This document shows, in pieces, positions 21,741 through 33,599 of a stretch of DNA of 64,000 nt. The DNA comes from Euphorbia lathyris (taxonomy: Eukaryota > Streptophyta > Magnoliopsida > Malpighiales > Euphorbiaceae). The stretch lies in assembly GCF_963576675.1 (NCBI RefSeq), contig NC_088910.1, positions 27,282,531-27,346,530 on the forward strand, in the 5' to 3' direction. Below the pieces are notes generated by a model. The model did not search any database, was not told where the DNA came from, and saw only the letters and a list, made by a program, of their open reading frames with translations. Made by a program: the position numbers and the translations under genes. Within the stretch, counting starts at the first letter, position 1. The number at the start of each line of letters is the position of its first letter.

Positions 21741-22480
21741 ATGTCTCGTCGTCGCCGTGATCAAAGTTATGCTGAGTTGTTGCGACCTGAAGTCCATGAT
21801 GCTCATGATGATTTTGGCTGGAATTCTTCCAAAGAGCATTACGTGCATAATTCCAATGATAACTCTCACAATAAAGAGAAGAATGATGGAGTTGATTCTT
21901 ATGTTAGATCTGAAGCGCGTCATTTTAGAGGTTTGTTGTTCTAAGAATAAGCATTCTAAAACCTCTTCTTCTTCACATTCCAAAATATTTGGGTTATTTT
22001 GGTTCATACTACTACTGGTAATCTTGGTCTAGTAACCCTCTCTGTGATCATAACTACTCATCCTAGAATCGATATATGCTCATAGCACCTCACATTAAAC
22101 GTAAAACATATTTTGTTTTGCGCATTTAGAACTTGATTTAGATTCTTCTAAATACATATAGTGGAAGTGGATTGATAGTCTTGTTTTCTCTTGGATTATC
22201 AATGCTATTTCTAAAGATTTAGCAGATGATTTTGTGTTTTGCTCATTAGCACATCAGTTGTGGAATGAACTTGAAGAATGATTTACTTGAAGCTCTAACA
22301 ACTATAGGATGAGTTGGGCATTAGAGGCGAGTTTTCAATTCTACTTGTGGAGATGCTCGCAAACTGATGCAAGATATGGTTGAGAAAGAAAAATTGATTC
22401 AATTTCTGGTTGCATTAAACGCATGTTATAATGTTGTTTATAGTCAGATCTTACTTATGAAAAGTATTTGTCCACAAAGT
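21741..22480 (+). pseudogene. Copia gag relic
   Basis: A frame starting MSRRRRDQSYAELL (21741) is followed by shifted pieces of a Copia gag: KWIDSLVFSWIINAISKDLA (about 22164), HQLWNELEE with stops, then VEKEKLIQFLVALNACYN and VYSQILLMKSI (22378-22470). These are the order and spacing of the UBN2-type gag domain. Several stops and frame changes make it non-functional. A TRIM lies right after it. Confidence 0.65.
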
Positions 22481-22489
22481 CTATTCTAT

Positions 22490-22858
22490 GATGTTGGACC
22501 AATGCGGGAAATATCTACATGGTATTGGGCCAGGATATTACAATTGGTATCAGAGCCAACTTCCTATGTACGATGTATGGTTCGGGAAGGAACCAGATGG
22601 AAGTTGGTGGGCCTGTAACGACCCGGTCAGCAGTGGGTGGCATCGGGATAGAAGTCATGAGTAAGGAGCGGCCCTAAAGGATTGCGGTAGGGGTAGAAAT
22701 GAACTGAATCCCACATCAGAAATTGAGAGAGTGACTGGCGCTTATTAGTAAGGTAGAGATCCAATACATGCAAACGTGTTTTAAAGCCGTGAGGCCCAAT
22801 GTGTTGGATTTAGGCCAAAGCGGACAATATCTACATGGTATTGGGCCAGAATGTTACA
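22490..22858 (+). mobile_element. TRIM retrotransposon with truncated 5' LTR
   Basis: Partial 5' LTR (about 22490-22542, ends ATTACA) is followed by the tRNA-iMet primer site TGGTATCAGAGCC (22545-22557), a very short internal region to 22613, and a full 3' LTR (22614-22858, TGTAACGACC to AATGTTACA, 245 bp). The two LTRs share ATATCTACATGGTATTGGGC. There is no coding capacity, as expected for a TRIM, which moves with proteins from other elements. The same LTR family is found at 10904-11150. Confidence 0.85.
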
Positions 22859-22965
22859 TTTAGGTTCTTTTTCTAGAGTGATAGCTTGAGATATAATAAG
22901 AACTTCTCATCTTCTTATATCTAAGGAATTTCTAGAGTGATAGCTTGGAAACTCCACACATACTC

Positions 22966-24039
22966 CTAAATTGTACTAGTGTGTTGTAACTCACTCAGCT
23001 TACACCTCGCTGTGAATTGAACATTCTCTGGAGAGAATTGAGCTCTAAGCCCATTTTTGAAATCCTCCCGAGTGTTGACTGTGCTTGAGCATGCTTTATG
23101 TCTCCACCATAATTTTACGTCCTCATCTAAGTATAGTGGCACCACCTCCAAACGATCAGAATCCAAGCTTGTCTTGGTAGCGGCAAAATAACTTCCCAAG
23201 TTGAATAAAAAGTTATCGACTTCCTTTGTATCTCGGTTTCCTCCAAAAGGTTTTGGTTCTCGAATTTTGAGTTTCGCGAGTTCTCGAGGTATTCCCCATT
23301 CAGGGAAATAAATTCAACCTTCTCTTGCACGTCTTCCAACTCACTTTTGATAAACCCAATCTCGTCTATAGTGTCAGCAGTCATTCTATCCACAACATCA
23401 GATAGCTTTATCTGTGTAGCTTCCACATGGCTCACGGGAGCAGTAAGTTTGTTAACTTCTTCATTGCCTATAAGATAAGAATCATCATTATAGGCGTTCA
23501 CACATTTCCTTTGGAGCACCCCCACCCTCTGGTGGTTGGTCCCTCCGGGAAGTGGTTCTTGCAACCATTTTATGAATCACATTGGCATTAGCCATCACAA
23601 TTTTGAACAACTTAGTTTGGGCTATTATGTCCCTGATCACATCAGCATTAGCCACAAAGGCTTGAAACAACTCCACACTGAGCCCCGTGGCCATCGGTGG
23701 TATGACTCGTGAAACCTGGGCCTCTGTCGGGTTCACACCTCCATTTTCTCTATGGAGTTTCAACATTGTCTCCTCTATGTTAATAATGTGTTTGTTACTC
23801 TCCTCGGCCTCTGCCGAGAGTTTCGACATTGCCTCCTCTAGGCTATCAATACGTTTGTTACTTTCCTTGGCCTCTGCCAGATTCATTTCTCCAATTTCTC
23901 TTTGGAGTTCTGACATTATCTCTTCAAGGCCATCAAGACGTTTTTTGTCCTCTAACACCGCAGTGGTTAGATTCTCTAATTCAAGTTCTTCCAAACGCCT
24001 CTCAAGGGCTTCTATCCGTTTAAAGCTATTGCTTGCCAT
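22966..24039 (-). pseudogene. Gypsy gag gene, frameshifted, with coiled coils
   Basis: ATG at 24039 follows the primer site by about 20 bases and starts MASNSFKRIEALERRLEELE. The N-terminal 130 residues are heptad-rich (SLEEAMSKLSAEAEESNKHI) and would form coiled coil. The frame shifts near 23520 and again near 23180. The last part, PLYLDEDVKLWWRHKA and FKNGLRAQFSPENVQF, is the retrotransposon gag core (W-W-R and F-x-x-x-L-x-x-Q-F/Y pattern). No zinc knuckle, protease or pol follows; the element breaks off at about 22960. Confidence 0.75.
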
Positions 24040-24061
24040 AATATTTGTCGGCTATCGCATT

Positions 24062-24610
24062 CCAACTCTGATACCAAATGTCACGGGACCAACCTGATGG
24101 ACCCGTGTGGCGCTCACTTGACACTTTGTAAGTAAACCAACCAAGAGAGATAATTCACCTTATTTGCAATAATCATACACAAAGATTAGATATCGCATCC
24201 AAGATATATGAGTCACACATATAACACAATTATAATACAATCAAGCATATTCACATACAATCATAGGCAACACAGAAGGGACACGGAAGTAAATAACATG
24301 CAGATGATCTCATTAATATATAATCGACAAGACTACATCCATAAGGTCTCATCATGTAGTAGTAGAAGGGGCAACTAGTAGAGATGGTGGAACACAAGTA
24401 AACCAAGTCACAAGTTCCAATGTGACAGGTCACTCCTTATAACGTTCTTATACCAAGTCGAAGCCTAGAGCCAACGATCGTTACAATGTTTCATTCAAGA
24501 CTATATTCACTCTCTTCCATTACATAGTATGATTATAAGGATTATCCCTCCTTACATTATACCATGAATATAGTTAGTAGTATAAAAGATTGTAAATAAA
24601 CTTTTACCTT
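24062..24610 (-). mobile_element. Primer site and 5' LTR of the Gypsy element
   Basis: On the minus strand TGGTATCAGAGTTGG (24076-24062) is a tRNA-iMet primer site three bases after the LTR end, CCCGTGACA (24079 and upward). The LTR continues toward higher coordinates; its outer end could not be placed, and about 24610 is a guess. The 3' LTR is absent, so the element is truncated. Confidence 0.6.
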
Positions 24611-26560
24611 TGAGATGAATATGGAGATTTCTTTTCTCTTCTCTAACCTTTTCTAAATTAAATCTGCTATTAATTAGTTTTAAACGTCTAATTTAATTAA
24701 ATTTGTTATTAATTAATTTTAAACATCTAATTTAATAAAAATAATGTTATTTAATTCATTTTTGTACATTTCAAAATAAATAAAATATACTTTTCTATTT
24801 GAAAAAAACACCTTGATGTACAAGAGCTTAATCAAATGAAATCAAAATCAGCAATAACCTTTAAAAACTGCCAAATGCAGATCACAATAGAATTACCCAA
24901 ATTTTTGTGTAAAACAAGCATAAAGAATAGAAAGAGACATTTGACAGAGCAACAAAACCGATTATCTAGTAATGATTGGGATGCCACATGGCATCCAATA
25001 ATAGGATACTGCTCAGCATGCGCTGGATCCTATTGCAGTTTATTCTAGAAATGAAAGACTTAAAGAATAAGCAAATGAAAGGAGCTTAGTGGGTGTGTCG
25101 TAATTGGCTATGCTGGCCAACATGAAAAAGGTGGCTTCGTCTTCCACTACACTTTGTTGCTTTCAAACTCCTTAATTGCCTCTACATTTCAACACATTTT
25201 TCTACTTCTATTTTCAAATAGAAATTAACTATAACAATGTCTTTCACCAATTCTTATTTACCTAAACTGATAGATTTACCTAAAGTGGTTGAATTTAACT
25301 ATAACAATGTCATTCAGCAAACCACTTAGAAAATAAGCATTAGGGTTCCAAATGCAAAAAAATATAGTAAAAGACATAAAGGTCAAATTTTATTTTTAGT
25401 GAAGTACAGATTTGACTCTAACGTAAAAGATGTTCAAATTTGATCCTAACATAGTAAAATCAATTTCAACTTTACTTGCTAAAAATTTGAAAAAACTGGT
25501 TCCACTGTTATTTCACATAGGACCTTCCAAATTTCAATTATTTCTAACACCGTTATATAAAACTTGTTAAAATATTAACAACTAAGACTGCCACATATGA
25601 GTTAATCACAAAAAAAAATATACAAAACTAAATTGGCAAACTTGTTTGGAAAGTCTGATGTGACTGTTAAATAACAGTCACAACCAACTTTTTCAAAATT
25701 TCGATAATGAAAATCTAAAATTGAAAACGTTAGGATTAAATGTACAAAATTTCATACATTAAAACTAGGGTTGATTTCAAATAAAATAAACCACTATGAT
25801 TTCACGTTTTTGCAGATCCGTACTTGTGTTTTTTTTTTTTTTTTTTTTTGTTACAGAACAAATGTGTGGTTGACATCATTAGCCATTTTAGATTGATTTT
25901 GCCAAATTTAACCGATAACAACCTGAATTAACCCTTAAAAATAAATTTGCACTTCTTTAAAAAAAAAAAAAATATAGGGTCAAACTTTTTCCTTATCCCA
26001 TATCATAACCATGTCAAAATATCCTTAGACGTAAAGATACAAAATAGCCTTGAAGGGTTCAAGTGCAACATACTTTATCTTTACTTATAATTAATTAGCT
26101 CAATACAATATGTGCCAGATTAGTTATTTCCATTTGGTAGCTTCTTGTTAGCTTTACCAGTGATGTTAAACTAACTACACCATATAAAAAAAACAAGACA
26201 AAAAAAAAAAAAAAAACTTAATACATCAAGATTTCTGAATTTGGCTCAAAAAGTTTGTCGGCTTCTAAATTGATAGAGTATGTCATTAGCTCTTTGAACT
26301 TGCTTAAAGTGACATATTGGACACTTTAATATATTTAAAGTTACATATTGACCCTCTAAAATTGCTTAGAATAACATATATGAATCTTGAACTTGTTTAA
26401 AGTGATATAAATTTCGATAAAACCCAATCATATTAAGTTTAAAGGGTCTAAGTTCGGAGGTTGGCAAGAAAAAAAAAAATCATGAAACACATAGTAAACT
26501 ACATAATTTTGACCCGTTCAAACTTAGGCTTTTTGGAGGCAGGGAAACACCCCGGCCCGT
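24611..26560. other. Intergenic, no gene seen
   Basis: AT-rich sequence with homopolymer tracts (a T run near 25830, an A run near 26200). The segment 25380-25830 has loosely related inverted words, but no pair of ends could be fixed. Sequence upstream of 26701 contains a TAATATATAT box (about 26573) that may serve the downstream gene. Confidence 0.6.
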
Positions 26561-26572
26561 CTGCAACAGCCT

Positions 26573-26582
26573 TTAATATATA
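26573..26582 (+). promoter_or_regulatory. Candidate TATA box of the MOCOS-like gene
   Basis: TAATATATAT lies about 120 bases before the ATG at 26701, followed by an A-rich leader (CACAACACAAAGCAAAGAAA). It is the only TATA-like word at suitable distance. Confidence 0.4.
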
Positions 26583-26700
26583 TCAATAATTTGAATGGTT
26601 ATAATTAGCTAACTAACTTCTGATTGGAAACAAACTCACACAACACAAAGCAAAGAAACAGAGAAGATCAGAGCAGAAAAAAAGAAAAAAGAAGAAGAAT

Positions 26701-28698
26701 ATGCAGTCACCTTGCTTAGAAGACGCCTCTGTTTTATGCTCTAGTGGCTGCTGTCCAAGCCCTCTCCTTAACTTTGCAGAGCCCCACAAAAAAACAGCCA
26801 AAACCAGAAGCACAGCATCAACTTGCCGGCAGAACTTTGCTGCTACAGCTACTTCTTCTATATTTCCAAATACCAAATTCACCAACCCTGAGTCTCTTCC
26901 ATCTTTGGAAGAATCATATTCTGATTTCACCAAAGTTTATCCACAATACTCTGAAACTCATCAGGTTGATCAAATCCGGGCTGACGAATACTATCATCTC
27001 TCACTCGCTCACCACACCTGCTTAGATTATATTGGCATCGGCCTCTTCTCTTATTCTCAGCTTCAAAAACATGACTCCAGAAAACAAATTCTCTCTTCTT
27101 CTCCTCCATTATCGAATTCACCTCCTCAAACTTCACATTTTCCCTTCTTCAGTGTGTCTTACAAGACAGGGAATCTGAAGACACAGCTTCTTCATGGTGG
27201 TCAGGAATCGGAATTAGAAGCTGCAATGAAGAAAAAGATCATGAGTTTTCTTAATATATCTGAAACTGATTATTCTATGGTCTTTACAGCTAACCGAACA
27301 TCAGCCTTCAAACTTGTAGCAGAATCTTACCCTTTTCGCTCGAGTCCAAAGCTTTTGACTGTTTATGACTATGAGAGTGAAGCAGTGCAGACCATGATTA
27401 ATTGTTCTGGTAGAAAAGGAGCCAAGGTCATGTCAGCAGAGTTTTCATGGCCCAGGCTGAGGATTCATTCAGAAAAACTGAAGAAGATGGTTATCAGGAA
27501 AAGAAAAAAGAAGAAGAAAAGAGGGCTATTTGTTTTCCCACTTCACTCTAGAGTGACTGGAGCAAGATATCCTTATCTATGGATGAACATAGCTCAAGAG
27601 AATGACTGGCATATCTTGATTGATGCTTGCGGACTGGGGCCAAAGGACATGGATTGCTTTGGTCTCTCCCTCATTCGCCCAGACTTCCTCGTTTCTTCAT
27701 TCTACAAGATTTTTGGGGAGAACCCATCTGGATTTGGATGTCTTTTTGTCAAGAAATCTACAGTCCCGCTCTTAAACGATTCCAACAGTGCTGGAATGGT
27801 AAGTCTTGTCCCAGCAAAGAAGCTGTTTTGGTTCCTAGATGAATATTCTGGAACTGATACAGAACTTGAACAAGCATCTAGAGTTGAATTGGAAGTAAAT
27901 GAATTAGATACATCAAATTCTTTTTCAGGTCCAATACCAACATCAAAAATGCACTCTGGAAAGTCAGACACCGGGGAAACCTCTGAATCCCAAACTGGAG
28001 TAACAACTTCACATTCTGACTCACAAACTACAGGAACAGCAGCAGAACAGAAAGAACCAGAAACTTCAGAAATCGCCAAATCAGAGAAACATCCTAAAGT
28101 ACTCCAACAAGAAACCACAACAACCAACATGAACAAGACCATGGAGGTAGAATGCCAGGGATTAGATCAGGTTGATTCATTGGGACTGACTCAAATCAGT
28201 AACAGAGGAAGATGCCTGATTAATTGGCTGGTGAATGCATTGATGAAGCTCAAGCACCCAAACACAGAGGAAATCCCTGTGATTAGAATATATGGGCCAA
28301 AGGTGAAGTTTGATAGGGGACCTGCCCTGGCATTCAATGTGTTTGATTGGAAAGGAGAAAAGGTTGAGGCTTCTCTCGTACAAAAACTTGCCGACAGAAG
28401 CAACATATCTCTCAGTTATGGATTCTTACATCACATTTCATTCTCAGATAGATATGAGCATGAAAAGGGAACAGTTCTTGAGACAAGAACAAATGAAGTA
28501 AAGGCAACATCAACAAACAAGAGGCAAGAAAAAGGAAATTTGGGAATAACAGTTGTTACAGTGGCACTAGGTTTTCTAGCTAACTTTGAGGATACTTACA
28601 GGCTTTGGGCATTTATTGCTCAGTTTACAGATGCCGATTTTGTGGAGAAAGCGAAGTGGAGATACACTGCTCTGAATCAAAAAACAGTAGAAGTTTAA
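26701..28698 (+). CDS. PLP-dependent, molybdenum cofactor sulfurase-like protein
   Basis: Single-exon gene, 665 residues. The fold is that of class V aminotransferases (cysteine desulfurase-like), as in the N-terminal half of MOCOS; plant relatives are annotated as PLP-dependent transferases of unknown substrate. Visible features: SYKTGNLKTQLLHGGQESEL near 158; FTANRTSAFKLVAESYPF, the cofactor-phosphate loop region; FPLHSRVTGARYPY (279-292); LIDACGLGPKDMDC with Asp308, expected to pair with the pyridine nitrogen; and SFYKIFGENPSGFG with Lys336, the expected Schiff-base lysine. Residues 263-274 are a basic run (RKRKKKKKR) that could act as a nuclear signal or surface patch. Residues about 395-490 are a Ser/Thr/Glu-rich, probably disordered insert, before the C-terminal subdomain. 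The MOSC domain of true Moco sulfurase is absent, so that activity should not be assumed. ATG at 26701 is the first in frame. Confidence 0.88.
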   Translation: MQSPCLEDASVLCSSGCCPSPLLNFAEPHKKTAKTRSTASTCRQNFAATATSSIFPNTKFTNPESLPSLEESYSDFTKVYPQYSETHQVDQIRADEYYHLSLAHHTCLDYIGIGLFSYSQLQKHDSRKQILSSSPPLSNSPPQTSHFPFFSVSYKTGNLKTQLLHGGQESELEAAMKKKIMSFLNISETDYSMVFTANRTSAFKLVAESYPFRSSPKLLTVYDYESEAVQTMINCSGRKGAKVMSAEFSWPRLRIHSEKLKKMVIRKRKKKKKRGLFVFPLHSRVTGARYPYLWMNIAQENDWHILIDACGLGPKDMDCFGLSLIRPDFLVSSFYKIFGENPSGFGCLFVKKSTVPLLNDSNSAGMVSLVPAKKLFWFLDEYSGTDTELEQASRVELEVNELDTSNSFSGPIPTSKMHSGKSDTGETSESQTGVTTSHSDSQTTGTAAEQKEPETSEIAKSEKHPKVLQQETTTTNMNKTMEVECQGLDQVDSLGLTQISNRGRCLINWLVNALMKLKHPNTEEIPVIRIYGPKVKFDRGPALAFNVFDWKGEKVEASLVQKLADRSNISLSYGFLHHISFSDRYEHEKGTVLETRTNEVKATSTNKRQEKGNLGITVVTVALGFLANFEDTYRLWAFIAQFTDADFVEKAKWRYTALNQKTVEV

Positions 28699-31600
28699 CC
28701 AAAACATTATTTGTTCTTTCTTTAAGATTTTGGAGTGCACCATACATAAAGGGAACACCAAAGTAAAAACAGGTAAAACCAGTTGTTCTTTCGATCATAA
28801 AGTCAGAAACTTTCCATTTACATATCATTCATCCATGGCATACCATTGTTCTGTATTTTTGCAGAAGAAGAGCTCAACATTGATAATAATCTAGTTATTA
28901 TATTATACCAAAACTGGGAAGCTACTTCCTAGCCAGCTGCTCTCTTATAACTCTCAACTGTGTGATTTTCCTGCTGCAATGTGTCTGAAACTTTCCGCTG
29001 ACCAAAATTAACAACATTGAATTGCACTAATTCTCATCTACCAACACCTTATCTTCATTCCAAATGTATTATCAAGTACAGCAAAATGTATCATTCAATT
29101 AAATGATAAAATCCAATGCCTGTTTCTTCGTTGATTCAAGAATGAATAACACAACTTCATAGAAGTCCCATCCTTCCAGACTGCAAAGTCAAAATTTATC
29201 TAGCAAATTGTTTCAATGAATTTTTAAATTTTATCTGACATATCTTTTCTTTAAGGGGCTACCATATCAAGAAGACATTATGCAGAAATAGCAGGCATAT
29301 TAATTAATATTTTTCAATATTTTTCGGAATATTTTAACGAAATTTTACAATGAAAAATAATTAGCTAAAGCAACAGAAATACCATCTGTGCAGTCAGATA
29401 ATATCTTGTAATAAAGATTTGATATGAATAAGCAACATAACCTTTTTTAGATATGTCAGCAGCCACTTCATATTTCTGATATTATTTATAAGGGGTGAAA
29501 TGCTAAGTTCTCTACACATGAAAGATTAACAAAGTTAATTACCCTAACTAGGAATGACCAGAGTTTATCCAGAAGTTACCAAGACAAACACTTGAATTAC
29601 CCGTTGCTATCCACGTATCCAAATGTGTCCTTGTTCAAAAACACCAAAAGTTATCTGGTTTTCTCCAGCTCACGATGCATCACCTTGTTGTCCTTCCAAT
29701 ATAAAGTATTAAAAATACAGATAATGCGGCAGAATAAGAGAGAATCAAATTGCACAGCAAGTCCAAGACAATATCTGGTTAAGAAATAGAGCACTCATTC
29801 AATAATTTAGATAGTAACACGTTTTTTTAACTAATATTAGAATTTATGGCATATGGAAAAGGAATTAAGAGCTTAATCTTTCTGAAGGAACCACAGAGGG
29901 AACATTTAGTGGGATAAAGATGTCTTTTAATCGAACCAAACCAAAACAAGTTTAATGACAATAACACTATTAAGGTCCATAATCATGCATTCTACATGGA
30001 ACAGTTGACCTTTGCCCCTCTTTTAAGATACATGATTCAAAAAGTTCAACAAAACCTCAATTCGCAATACCATTACGCTTACTCTCGATGTTTTGTTTTT
30101 CTTTTCCTTGATAGAACTCTTACCAACATGTTTAAGTAATTTGACAAAGTATCCATCTGAAAGAAAGGTTCACTTAACTAGACTAAAGCCTCATTGGCTA
30201 AACACATGATAAAATTACAAGGGGGCATTTTAAATGGAGTTGCTGGCTAGGCTGGGGTCCTGTTGGGAATTTTGACGGGCCAAAATCTTTCCCCCACCAT
30301 ACTAAAAGATATTTTTGGGCTGGCTGGGGGGCTCCCAACCATAGTGTCCGTCTGCCCTGATTAGAACATTATATACATAAGACTATTCTAGCATGATTAC
30401 AGTCTCGCACTCTGTATATTTTTCTTAGTGACACTTCAATACTTCCTTATTAAGATGATGTGAAAATGGCATCAGTTGGGAGAGTGAAATCATTAAAAAA
30501 AAATCAAAAGGACAATACTTACCAGAAGATTTCTTATGATGTCAAGAATGAGCCTGCATCATGCCCTTCAAGGAACATTTAGTTGGTAAGTGAATATAGC
30601 AATTTACACACCATCATTCTTAGGATGCTTATATCCTCCACAAGAATATCATGAGACCAGATCCTAGCAACTGTTTAATTGCTTTCTCATATTAGTATCT
30701 GACGCACACACCCCCACACGCGAATGCTACTGCGCTTGATCACTTGGTCAATGGAACCAATAGATACTATCGTTCTGAGAAGATCATCGAAACTTTGCCG
30801 GTCTCCATATTATCCACTAACGAGGCTTAAGAACCAATCCATGAAAAATCCCCCTCCCCACGCTAAGATTCCCTTTTCTCCCACAAACACGTAATACAGT
30901 AACAAAAATTACCACATTTGGCACAAAAATATAGTTACAACCTTGTCAAGGAATCTTGTCCCTTCATAGCCAGATATGACGCTGGTCTAAGCTACATCTC
31001 TCACAGGCATCTCATCAAACACTATGTCAGCATGACCAAACGTCACCACCAACACTATAAAAGTGGAGGGTTTTGCAGCATAAAGATCACATCACATATA
31101 AAACCCTTCTTGGCAACCAACCCATGAATCTTCCTTCCCTCTTCAAACCCTATAAACTCAGCGCATGATTTGAAACTAAACTATTAGTATAAGGCAATGA
31201 GCTAATGTTGCGAATCACATTGCCACAGAAAATCAATTGAATTTACATAGTTTCCACAGAAGACAGCAACTTTGACAATTTATAAATAGTTGCCGCACTG
31301 CCTGAAGTAACTAACTGGGAGTCTGGGGAAGAATTGATTTTCTTGAAAGTTTTCAAGTTGGTGCATCTATAAATGCAATCTAAAATCAGTTGATAATTCT
31401 CATTTTGACTAAGAAAAGGATCAAAAGCGCGCCATGAAATTTTGATAAAATTTAGTATTATTGGTTTGACAAATTTTATCTGTGTGTGGACCTCAATTTT
31501 TCTAAAAGCAATTTGTAATTTTAGCTTTCGTATGATTTTAATGCATAGCATACATACAATTAATTAATTTTAAAAAAAAATTAAAAGATAAAGTATCCAA

Positions 31601-31844
31601 ATACCTCAAAATTTTGAAAGAAGAGTTAATTTATCTCAATTTCATGTAAATGTTATTGAATTATGCAATTAACTTACTAATAAAAATATATTGGTGTCGA
31701 TAACTCCTTTATACCTAGAATTTCCTCAAACAATTTAAAGCTATTTGATACCTTATCCAATATAATAAAAATGCTTTTATTTTTTAATTAAATGTACCGT
31801 TTTTGTCCCTACCAAAAAAAAATGCACCGGTCTTGTTCATGGAT
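28699..31844. other. Intergenic, no gene seen
   Basis: The first part is the 3' flank of the MOCOS-like gene. The rest shows only short frames without recognisable domains on either strand. A small GC-richer block at about 30220-30350 with GGCTGGCTGGGG words looks repeat-like but has no defined ends. Confidence 0.6.
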
Positions 31845-31967
31845 TCGGGTACCAGAGCCGGCCCTGGGCCTAGGCCTGGGTGCCTTATAGGCTGTTAGGG
31901 GGTCTAAATTTTTTTTTTAATTATTTATATATATATATGCAAAACACAGTTTGTACTAAAATCAATA

Positions 31968-32036
31968 GGTGGTCTAATGGTTAAGAACGTCTCTGCCTCT
32001 GAAAGAGGTCTTGGTTCGACTCCCTCTCTAAGCAGA
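31968..32036 (+). repeat. tRNA-derived segment with RNA polymerase III A and B boxes
   Basis: GGTGGTCTAATGG (31968-31980) fits an A box and GGTTCGACTCC (32013-32023) is a perfect B box, about 35 bases apart as in a tRNA gene. There is no 3' acceptor strand to close a tRNA, so it is a tRNA pseudogene or SINE head. A decayed second copy of the end (GTTCGACTCTGTAAGCAG) follows near 32087, each copy leading into an A- or T-rich tract. Confidence 0.6.
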
Positions 32037-32205
32037 ATTTATTTTTCTCAAAAAAAAAATTATATAAATCTTTAGCTTTCTATTTTTGTTCGACTCTGTA
32101 AGCAGATTTTTTTTTAAATATTAATATCAAGAAATTTACATAGAAATCCACTTTTAAAAACTTATTTACAATTATATCAAATTAATAAAATTATTATTTT
32201 TAATA

Positions 32206-32969
32206 TACAATAAAACCTCTATAAATTAATAATGTTGGGATCATGGAATTTTATTAATTTATAGAGTTATTAATTAATCGATAAATTAATAATTATTAAT
32301 TTATAGAGTGATTTTAAATTTTTTAAAAATAAATTTTAAATTACTAATTTAAATAAAACTTTTGTCTAAAATCAATGAACAAATAAAATTAAATGTGCAT
32401 TATATAAGTTAATTGAACTTGGAAGTTCAGTGTATTTATGTTAAAAATATTCAATGTATCATAGTTAATGAATAATATAAATTTATATGGAGTATTGTTT
32501 TAAATCATACAAAAAAAAATGAGGATGGAGCTGAGGATATAATTCGGTACTTTTGAAACCAGTCAAAGGAAAGAAAACAATTATAACATCAATCCACCCT
32601 TTAGAATTTTTTGTTACAATTTGACAAGGATATACCAGGACTTTTGAATGTACAGAGAATAGTTAGAGATGAAATTCAACTAAATTTAAATTTCAAAAAA
32701 ACAAAAATAAAATACTATAGATTCATATTTTGCTAAATTATATCCTAAGTATGTATATCTATATATTTCGCATATTTATTTGAGAAATTATTAATTTATA
32801 GAGGTAGTAATACAAAGTATTTATAAAGGGTTGTTCCGAAAAATTATTATCTTATTAATTTATTAAAATTGATCATTTTTTGAACTGGCCCAAGTCGGGA
32901 CCAGAAGAAATTATTATTTTAAAGAGTTTATTAATTTATCGAGTATTAATTTACAGAGGTTTTACTGTA
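32206..32969. mobile_element. Short-TIR DNA element nested in the hAT
   Basis: Ends are inverted: TACAATAAAACCTCTATAAA at the left and CAGAGGTTTTACTGTA at the right, and the next ~60 bases at each end are also inverted (TTATTAATTTATAGAG words). TA at the borders would suit a Tc1/mariner-type target. No transposase is seen. Confidence 0.7.
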
Positions 32970-33599
32970 TTTTAAAAAATAAGGTATATAAATTAAGGAT
33001 TTAATTATAATTTTGTAACCAATTGTCATATTCATGTAAAAAGCCTTAAATTTTATTTAGATTTTAAAGGGTTTAAATAATTAATATTTTAAATAATATA
33101 TTTTAAACTTAAAAAATGTGTAATTAATTTTTTGAATATAGATTGAGGGTTAATTTAAGAATTAAATTTCTATGTGGTATGCTAAATTTTGTCATACCAT
33201 TTGATAACATTTTCTCATTCAAGTATTTCCACAAGTGACATTTAACTTATTTTGGATGAAAATTTAATCGATTTGTTATTATATTTTATTTTTTACAAAA
33301 TGACATAAATTTTGACACGTGATATTTACACGTGGAAATTGATTTAATTATAAGCAAATAGATTTAATATGTAGATAAATAAGAAATTAATGAAATACTT
33401 TTTGTTTATCATATATTCAAATATATTTTAAATTTTTTTTAAGTAATTTTTTTTATTAAAGGGTCTTTATTTATTATTCCGCCTAGGGCCTAGAAATTAT
33501 CAGGACCGGCCCTGTCGGGTACCCAACCGTCATCCCAATGCGCATCATATGGACCGAGCTTATATAAGAAAATTTGATATTAAATCTACTCTGGTTCAG

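Larger units (their letters stand above)
31853..33514. mobile_element. Non-autonomous hAT element (CAG(A/G)GCCGG termini)
   Basis: Left end CAGAGCCGGCCCTGGGCCTA and right end, read inverted, CAGGGCCGGTCCTG followed by TAGGCCCTAGGC. Perfect 8-bp duplications TCGGGTAC flank it (31845-31852 and 33515-33522), which assigns it to hAT. The AT-rich interior holds a tRNA-like segment and a smaller nested element, but no transposase. Confidence 0.88.

Noticed and set aside
27702..28142. 146-codon frame antisense to the MOCOS-like gene
   Set aside because: Lies over the Ser/Thr/Glu-rich insert and has no recognisable domain; a shadow frame.
31968..32036. Functional tRNA gene
   Set aside because: A and B boxes are present but no acceptor stem can be closed, so it is tRNA-derived, not a tRNA gene.
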